A program made the position numbers and the translations under genes. From Endomicrobium sp. (GTDB lineage: Bacteria > Elusimicrobiota > Endomicrobiia > Endomicrobiales > Endomicrobiaceae): 6,613 nucleotides of DNA. The DNA lies in assembly GCA_031283985.1 (NCBI GenBank), contig JAITAQ010000064.1, forward strand, positions 1 through 6,613. The letters are read 5' to 3'. The notes under the pieces were generated by a model. That model ran no database searches. It was not told where the DNA came from and saw only the letters and a program-made list of their open reading frames with translations. Below are positions 1 to 4,261 of the stretch, piece after piece; the stretch's first letter is position 1; each line of letters begins with the position of its first letter.

Positions 1-453
1 AGGGCTATAAGGCATCATAAAGCTTGGAGGAATATCAAAACCTTCTAACAAAAAACCACATTCGTCATTTGTAGAAGGGTTCATAGGACCGATCATTTTT
101 TTGATACCCTGTTCATTTAACCATTCTTGAGCCGAATAAAAAAGAGATTTGGCAGTATGGACATCGTTAATACATTCAAAAAAACCAAAGAAACCGCATT
201 TACTATCTTGGAAAGATATATAACTATAATCTATTATCGCCGCAATTCTACCTATAACATTATTGTTGCCGTCATAAGCCAAAAATAATTGCCTTCTCGC
301 ATGCAACCAAAAAGGATTTTTATTTTCGGAAATAATCTTTTTCATGTTGCCAATTAATGGAGGAACCCACTTACTACTTTTTGAATAAATTTTCCAAGGA
401 AATTTAACAAACTGGTTTATTTGATCTTTGTTGCTGGCTTTCATTATTATCAT
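1..453 (-). CDS. GNAT-fold acyltransferase, N-terminal 151 residues (3' end outside window); candidate ceramide synthase
   Basis: This reading frame is open from an ATG at 451-453 to the left edge, giving 151 codons without a stop, so the C-terminal part is missing. Relatives known to me are about 370-390 residues. The family signature is clear: FVKFPWKIY (residues 15-23), KWVPPL (28-33), NPFWLHA (46-52), GRIAAIID (68-75), GFFGFFEC (87-94) and GPMNPSTNDECG (122-133). These proteins are usually annotated as GNAT N-acetyltransferases. The gene follows the spt stop codon by 20 bases, so the two are almost certainly co-transcribed. In Caulobacter an acyltransferase of GNAT type (bCerS) adds the second fatty acyl chain to the 3-oxo-sphinganine amine, and that is the most attractive role here. 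The family also occurs outside sphingolipid loci as far as I recall, so the substrate is inferred from context. The first of two ATGs (451-453 and 442-444) is chosen because AGGAAA lies seven bases upstream. Confidence 0.8.
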   Translation of the reverse strand, partial: MIIMKASNKDQINQFVKFPWKIYSKSSKWVPPLIGNMKKIISENKNPFWLHARRQLFLAYDGNNNVIGRIAAIIDYSYISFQDSKCGFFGFFECINDVHTAKSLFYSAQEWLNEQGIKKMIGPMNPSTNDECGFLLEGFDIPPSFMMPYSP

Positions 454-460
454 TTATATA

Positions 461-466
461 TTTCCT
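461..466 (-). promoter_or_regulatory. Ribosome binding site of the GNAT gene
   Basis: On the minus strand AGGAAA is followed by seven bases and the ATG at 451-453. A second ATG nine bases downstream (ATGATAATAATG) would be 16 bases from the same site, so the first is favoured. Confidence 0.6.
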
Positions 467-473
467 AAAAAAA

Positions 474-1661
474 CTATGCTATCACGCCAAAGTGTTTACC
501 AATTTTTTTAAATTTATCTAATATAAAATCCAAGTGGTTATCAGTATGCGTAGACATATAACTTGTCCTTATTATTGATTGCCCTTCGGGAACCGCAGGA
601 GTTACAACGGGAGAAGCAAATATACCTTCGTCAAAGAGCTTTCGCCACATTTTGAAAGCAAGCAAGTCATTTCCAACGGTTAACGGTATAATTGGCGATT
701 GAGAATTATTAACATTATAACCCATAGACTTAAATTCTTCTTTCATTTTACTTGCTGTCTTCATCAATTTCGCTCTTCTCTCAGGCTCGGCAACAATTAA
801 ATCCAACGCTGCATCAATAGCTCCCACACACGACGGCGGAAGGCTTGCAGTAAAAATCATGCTTCTCGCATTATGTTTAATGTAATCTATAACTTTTGAA
901 TTGCTTGATATGAATCCGCCAATTGAAGCCAAAGACTTAGAAGCTGTCGCCATAACAACGTCAACATCGTCCTGCATGTTGAAATATTCTCCAGTTCCAG
1001 TACCTTTTTCGCCCAAAACTCCTAAAGAGTGGGCTTCATCAACAAAAAGTCTAGCTCCGTATTTTTTTGCAAGCTTAGAAATTTCAGGCAAGTTTGCAAT
1101 ATCGCCTTCCATACTAAAAACACCGTCAACAGCAATCAATATACCTTTACCTTTGTGTCTAACAAGTTGTCTTTCTAAGTCTTCCATATCGTTGTGTCTA
1201 AATCTTACCATTTCTCCAAAAGATAAACGGCAACCATCTATGATAGAAGCATGGTCTAGTCTATCCGTAACTACAACTTCGCTTTTGCCTACAAGGCATG
1301 AAATTGCACCTAAATTTGAATGATGCCCTGTAGTAAAAAGAATAGCGTCTTCTTTGCCAACAAATTTTGCGAATTTTCTTTCAACTTTCTCATGTAGATC
1401 ATTTGTTCCATTGAGAAATCTTGATCCAGTGCAAGATGTTCCGTATTTCTTTGCGGCAAGAATTGAAGATTCTATAACTTTAGGATGATTTGCAACTCCA
1501 AGATAATTATTTGAACAAACGACTATTTTTTTACTGCCGTCAACTATAATTTCGGAACCTTGTTCGGACTCAACTCTATGAAAATAAGGATAAAAACCAG
1601 CTTGTTTCAAGTCGTCAGCAGTATGGAATCCAAAACATTTCTCAAAAACATCGGCACTCAT
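474..1661 (-). CDS. spt: Serine palmitoyltransferase-like PLP-dependent acyl-CoA/ACP:serine condensing enzyme
   Basis: This is a 395-residue member of the alpha-oxoamine synthase family (fold-type I PLP enzymes), which decarboxylatively condenses an amino acid with an acyl thioester. Seen in sequence: GFYPYF (22-27), SNNYLG (50-55), TGSRFLNGT (78-86), LDHASIIDG (135-143, with PLP-stacking His137), VDEAH (207-211, with Asp208 and His211), TASKSLASIGG (239-249, with Schiff-base Lys242 and Thr239), and PAVPEGQSIIRTSYMSTHT (355-373, with Arg365 for the carboxylate). These correspond to the catalytic residues of Sphingomonas Spt (His159, Asp231, His234, Thr262, Lys265, Arg378). The GxYPYF, GSRFLNGT and IRTSYMSTHT motifs resemble Spt, including the Bacteroides enzyme, more than 8-amino-7-oxononanoate synthase or 2-amino-3-ketobutyrate CoA ligase. 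No signal peptide or membrane helix is seen, so it should be cytosolic. The ATG at 1659-1661 is preferred over the adjoining GTG (1662-1664) because TAAGGAG lies seven bases upstream of it. Neighbouring reductase and acyltransferase genes support sphingolipid synthesis. A relative using another amino acid remains possible. Confidence 0.88.
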   Translation of the reverse strand: MSADVFEKCFGFHTADDLKQAGFYPYFHRVESEQGSEIIVDGSKKIVVCSNNYLGVANHPKVIESSILAAKKYGTSCTGSRFLNGTNDLHEKVERKFAKFVGKEDAILFTTGHHSNLGAISCLVGKSEVVVTDRLDHASIIDGCRLSFGEMVRFRHNDMEDLERQLVRHKGKGILIAVDGVFSMEGDIANLPEISKLAKKYGARLFVDEAHSLGVLGEKGTGTGEYFNMQDDVDVVMATASKSLASIGGFISSNSKVIDYIKHNARSMIFTASLPPSCVGAIDAALDLIVAEPERRAKLMKTASKMKEEFKSMGYNVNNSQSPIIPLTVGNDLLAFKMWRKLFDEGIFASPVVTPAVPEGQSIIRTSYMSTHTDNHLDFILDKFKKIGKHFGVIA

Positions 1662-1668
1662 CACGGAA

Positions 1669-1675
1669 CTCCTTA
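1669..1675 (-). promoter_or_regulatory. Ribosome binding site of spt
   Basis: TAAGGAG on the minus strand, the strongest Shine-Dalgarno sequence in the window, lies in the 30-base gap after the reductase stop codon. It sits seven bases from the ATG but only four from the preceding in-frame GTG, which decides the start in favour of ATG. Confidence 0.75.
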
Positions 1676-1691
1676 CTTCTATTTTTTATGT

Positions 1692-2672
1692 TTAAAACCA
1701 ATTATTTTCCAAATACCAATTATACGTAATTTGAGATGCAATTTCAAGGTTGCTAAATTTAATGTTTAAGTCGGTTTCAGCAGGAAAAGTATCGGCAACC
1801 CAAGAATCTTGAAGCATCTCTATAATTTTCTGCTTGTTTAACACTGTTGGCTTTCTGGTTAATCTTGAAATAACCCCCATAATAAATCCAGCCGTTTTAA
1901 AAGCAAAGTCGGGAATTAATAAAGGCAAAGACTTAACACCTACTGAATATGAAATAATTTTCCCAATCTCTGCCCAAGTGTAAGCGAAAGAATTTGCAAG
2001 ATAATAAGTATTATTGTCACTTTTTCTATTTTCAAGACATAGCAGTACGGACTTTGCAACATCTTTAACATAAACTAACTGTAAAAGTCTTCTTTTAGTA
2101 GTTACAGGTCTTAAATGTTTACATACTAGATTAAAGAATATAAATATATCTTTGTCTCTAGGACCATAAACACTTGCAGGACGAAAAATAGTGTATGGAA
2201 CTTTTCCACAAAACACTTCTCTCACGGCTTTCTCTGCTTCTATTTTGCTTAAACCATAGTCAGAAACAGGTTCTGGAACATCTGTAACTTTTCTGATAAT
2301 TCCCACAGGTGATGCTCCCATCGCGGCTTGCGAAGAAATAAAAACAAACTTTTTTAAATTAGAATTATTTCTTAAAATCGCTTGGCAAAGACTTTTTGTA
2401 TTTTCTACATTCTCTTTAAAATAATTTTCTTTAGTTATAGCACGGACAACTCCTGCGCAATGTATAACAACATCTACATCTTCTACAATTTCCTGTAAGA
2501 ATTTTTTATTGCCTAAATCGCCATATTTGTATTCAAGTGGGAGACCTTTAATCCACTTTAAATTTGACGTTTGCCTTATAGTACATGTAACTTTATGATT
2601 AGCTTCTATTAACGCCTCTGCAATATGGCTTCCAACAAATCCATTTGCACCTGTAAGCAAAATTTTAGACAT
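1692..2672 (-). CDS. cerR: NAD(P)-dependent epimerase/reductase (extended SDR), candidate 3-oxo-ceramide or 3-oxosphinganine reductase
   Basis: This 326-residue extended short-chain dehydrogenase opens with a Rossmann dinucleotide-binding loop TGANGFVGSH (7-16, GxxGxxG). It has the acidic/turn segment YGDLGN (50-55), VIHCAGVV (69-76), the serine of FISSQAAMG (111-119), the catalytic YxxxK pair Tyr139/Lys143 in YGLSKIEAE, FRPASVYGPRD (163-173) and LVYVKDVA (199-206). The family comprises sugar epimerases, 3-beta-HSD-like enzymes and ketone reductases; the fold alone does not give the substrate. Its position 30 bases upstream of spt, in the same direction, matches bacterial ceramide loci where an epimerase-family protein (CerR in Caulobacter) reduces the 3-oxo group. 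A moderately hydrophobic stretch at 248-272 could associate with membrane. An upstream in-frame TTG (2703-2705) would add 11 residues, but the ATG at 2670-2672 has a good ribosome site and places the Rossmann loop at the usual distance from the N-terminus. The symbol is given on context, and a nucleotide-sugar role cannot be excluded. Confidence 0.8.
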   Translation of the reverse strand: MSKILLTGANGFVGSHIAEALIEANHKVTCTIRQTSNLKWIKGLPLEYKYGDLGNKKFLQEIVEDVDVVIHCAGVVRAITKENYFKENVENTKSLCQAILRNNSNLKKFVFISSQAAMGASPVGIIRKVTDVPEPVSDYGLSKIEAEKAVREVFCGKVPYTIFRPASVYGPRDKDIFIFFNLVCKHLRPVTTKRRLLQLVYVKDVAKSVLLCLENRKSDNNTYYLANSFAYTWAEIGKIISYSVGVKSLPLLIPDFAFKTAGFIMGVISRLTRKPTVLNKQKIIEMLQDSWVADTFPAETDLNIKFSNLEIASQITYNWYLENNWF

Positions 2673-2676
2673 ATGA

Positions 2677-2684
2677 TCACCTTT
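2677..2684 (-). promoter_or_regulatory. Ribosome binding site of the reductase gene
   Basis: AAAGGTGA on the minus strand is four bases upstream of the ATG at 2670-2672. It selects this ATG over the in-frame TTG at 2703-2705, which has no good purine-rich site at normal spacing. Confidence 0.6.
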
Positions 2685-2703
2685 TATTTTATTAACTCTA
2701 TAC

Positions 2704-2733
2704 AATATCCTAACTTTTTGCTATTTGGGTAAA
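2704..2733 (-). promoter_or_regulatory. Weak sigma70-like promoter candidate for the lipid genes
   Basis: On the minus strand TTTACC (2728-2733, four of six matches to the -35 consensus) and GATATT (2704-2709, four of six to the -10) are separated by 18 bases. Transcription would start near 2697, leaving about 25 bases before the reductase ATG, enough for the ribosome site. In AT-rich DNA such matches arise by chance, so this is only a candidate. Confidence 0.25.
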
Positions 2734-2745
2734 CTCAGAATTTAC
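2729..2745 (-). repeat. Short inverted repeat GTAAA-N7-TTTAC in the intergenic gap
   Basis: Perfect five-base arms at 2729-2733 and 2741-2745 flank seven bases. The proximal arm overlaps the -35-like hexamer, a plausible operator position. The arms are short and AT-rich, so chance is a serious alternative. Confidence 0.25.
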
Positions 2746-2758
2746 AGAAAGGAGACAT

Positions 2759-2770
2759 GCAGATTTCTGC
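2759..2770 (-). repeat. Compact palindrome GCAGA-TT-TCTGC just after the hydrogenase stop
   Basis: Five-base arms at 2759-2763 and 2766-2770 flank two bases (four pairs with a four-base loop if folded as RNA), seven bases past the hydrogenase stop codon. An alternative pairing uses CAGAAA (2745-2750) with TTTCTG (2764-2769). No run of T follows on the minus strand, so it is not a standard intrinsic terminator. It may be an mRNA 3' stabilising hairpin, a protein site, or chance. Confidence 0.3.
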
Positions 2771-2776
2771 GTGGCT

Positions 2777-4243
2777 TTATAAAATAGGGATTATTTTTTC
2801 TATGTCTTTGCTTTGATCGCACAATATCTTTATAGCTTTTTGAACTATTCTAGTGGCATAAATAGTGGCGTTTCCACCTATACAACCGCCTTCGCAGCCC
2901 ATTACTTCCACTAAATTGCCTTCAAAACATTTTTTATCTTTAACCATCTTCTTTAAATGCTTTATTGTTTCTTTATTTAATCCATTAATAATGTAAGGCT
3001 TTGCAAAATCTTTTTTATCTTCTAAAAGTTTTGCCACCGCTCCTGCAACTCCGCCTGTAACTCCGAAATTTCGACCCTGCTTTGAGCTTTCAATCTCAAA
3101 TTTCTCTTCAACACAATCTTGAACTTTAATATCTTTAGCTGAAAACAAAGCAGCAAGTTCTTCATAATTTATAACGTAATTAACATTTTCATCATCACAG
3201 GCTTCATTTTTCTTTGCAACACAAGGACTTATAAAAACAGTAACGTATTCTGGATGTTCAGTTTTAACTTTTTGAGCTATGTAATACATAGGTGTTTTTG
3301 TAGTTGACACAAATTCTTTTACTTCGGGCAGATGCTTTTTTATAAACTGATTATAACCAGCACAGCATGAGGTAGTCATAAAAGATTCGCCAGACTCCAT
3401 GCGTTTCACAAATTCAAGAGCTTCGTTTCTAGTAGTAATATCGGCTCCTTCGGCAACTTCATACGCATCGTAAAAGCCTGCTTCTTTCAGAGCCGCTTTT
3501 AACTGATATACTGAACCTTGAAACTGACCTACAATAGATGGTGCAACCATAGCGATAACTTTCCTGCCAATCTTAATATTTTTCAAAACATCAACTATTT
3601 GACTTTTTTCGTTAACAGCTCCAAAAGGACATGCCATCATGCATTTACCGCATGATATACAAACATTATAATCTATTTTAGCTGTACCATTTTCATTCTT
3701 TTTGATAGCATCCACAGGACAAGCGTCTTCGCAAGGAACCGCTATTTTCACTATAGCGTTATAGGGACACGCCGGTATGCACATTTTACAGTTTTTACAT
3801 TTAGCGGGATCTATTTTAGATCTGCCGTTTACAATGCTTATAGCGCCAAATTTGCAGGAAGCTTCGCATGACCTTGACATGCAGCCTTGACATACATCCG
3901 TGACATAAATTCTGTTGGGAACACATCCTCGACACGCCGTTTCAATAAGAGTAAGGTGTTTGTCGTCAATATGTTCGCGCTCAAACGCTTTTTTTGCATA
4001 TTTAGACAAATCAATTGCTTCGTCGCCTTCTTCAATAGAGAATCCAAGTCCTGCTATAACTTTATCTCTTAAAATTGCCCTTTCTTTATAAATACAACAC
4101 CTGTAAAGAACCTTGTATCCCTTCGGACGTATGTTCAAAGGTATACCACGAGTAGTCTCTTCAAAATTATCTGAAAAGAACGCTTTTGTTATTTTTTCTA
4201 ATACTTCTTTTTTTAAACTCATTTCCTGATTTTTGTTGTTCAT
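2777..4243 (-). CDS. Monomeric [FeFe] hydrogenase, group B type, with multi-cluster ferredoxin region
   Basis: This 488-residue protein has an N-terminal region with Cys49-Cys50 and Cys104/Cys107. An iron-sulfur region follows: C118-x2-C121-x4-C126-x3-C130, C149-x2-C152-x2-C155-x3-C159P, a C171-x3-C175P half motif, and C195-x2-C198-x2-C201-x3-C205P. The H-cluster domain carries L1 TTSCCAGY (290-297), L2 SPCVAKKNE (339-347, PCxxKxxE) and L3 EVMGCEGGCIGG (446-457, ExMxCxxGCxxGG). The expected H-cluster ligands Cys294, Cys341, Cys450 and Cys454 are present, with Cys293 as the likely proton-relay cysteine. The N-terminal YRCCIYKERA, ETACRGCVPN and MVAPSIVGQF segments mark the group B family, whose known example is Clostridium pasteurianum CpIII, rather than trimeric bifurcating or PAS-linked sensory types. 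It should exchange electrons between ferredoxin and H+/H2 in the cytoplasm, although physiological roles of group B enzymes are poorly established. Maturation proteins HydEFG are not encoded here. The first ATG is used because AGGAAAG precedes it; the site before Met8 is too close. adhE ends 18 bases upstream, suggesting one operon. Confidence 0.88.
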   Translation of the reverse strand: MNNKNQEMSLKKEVLEKITKAFFSDNFEETTRGIPLNIRPKGYKVLYRCCIYKERAILRDKVIAGLGFSIEEGDEAIDLSKYAKKAFEREHIDDKHLTLIETACRGCVPNRIYVTDVCQGCMSRSCEASCKFGAISIVNGRSKIDPAKCKNCKMCIPACPYNAIVKIAVPCEDACPVDAIKKNENGTAKIDYNVCISCGKCMMACPFGAVNEKSQIVDVLKNIKIGRKVIAMVAPSIVGQFQGSVYQLKAALKEAGFYDAYEVAEGADITTRNEALEFVKRMESGESFMTTSCCAGYNQFIKKHLPEVKEFVSTTKTPMYYIAQKVKTEHPEYVTVFISPCVAKKNEACDDENVNYVINYEELAALFSAKDIKVQDCVEEKFEIESSKQGRNFGVTGGVAGAVAKLLEDKKDFAKPYIINGLNKETIKHLKKMVKDKKCFEGNLVEVMGCEGGCIGGNATIYATRIVQKAIKILCDQSKDIEKIIPIL

Positions 4244-4244
4244 T

Positions 4245-4251
4245 CTTTCCT
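4245..4251 (-). promoter_or_regulatory. Ribosome binding site of the hydrogenase gene
   Basis: AGGAAAG lies within the 18-base gap between the adhE stop and the hydrogenase ATG, with AGGA four bases from the start. A similar CAGGAA before Met8 (4220-4222) lies only two bases from that ATG, so initiation there is unlikely. Confidence 0.55.
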
Positions 4252-4261
4252 GCTTTAATTA

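Noticed and set aside
467..473. Run of seven T on the minus strand right after the spt stop, as a possible terminator
   Set aside because: No stem of useful length precedes it, and the same run leads straight into the ribosome site of the next gene.
901..1323. 140-codon plus-strand reading frame opposite spt
   Set aside because: It lies entirely antisense to a well-conserved enzyme, its translation is low-complexity Ser/Thr/Pro-rich with no recognisable domain, and no ribosome site stands out. It is a shadow of the spt codons.
474..1661. Assignment as 8-amino-7-oxononanoate synthase (BioF) or 2-amino-3-ketobutyrate CoA ligase (Kbl)
   Set aside because: The GFYPYF, TGSRFLNGT and IRTSYMSTHT motifs fit Spt-type proteins better, and neither biotin genes nor threonine dehydrogenase are neighbours. 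A tree would be needed for certainty.
2703..2705. TTG as start of the reductase (337 residues)
   Set aside because: The downstream ATG at 2670-2672 has AAAGGTGA at suitable spacing, and the added 11 residues are unlike the family N-terminus, which begins close to the Rossmann loop.
2759..2770. Palindrome after the hydrogenase as a rho-independent terminator
   Set aside because: The stem is only four to five pairs and the following minus-strand bases (ATGTCTCC) lack a T tract.
2757..2816. Plus-strand ATG preceded by AAAGGAGA, opening a 19-codon frame antisense to the hydrogenase 3' end
   Set aside because: The purine run is only one to two bases from the ATG, too close for normal initiation. 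The peptide is tiny and mostly overlaps the hydrogenase C-terminus, and no promoter is evident.
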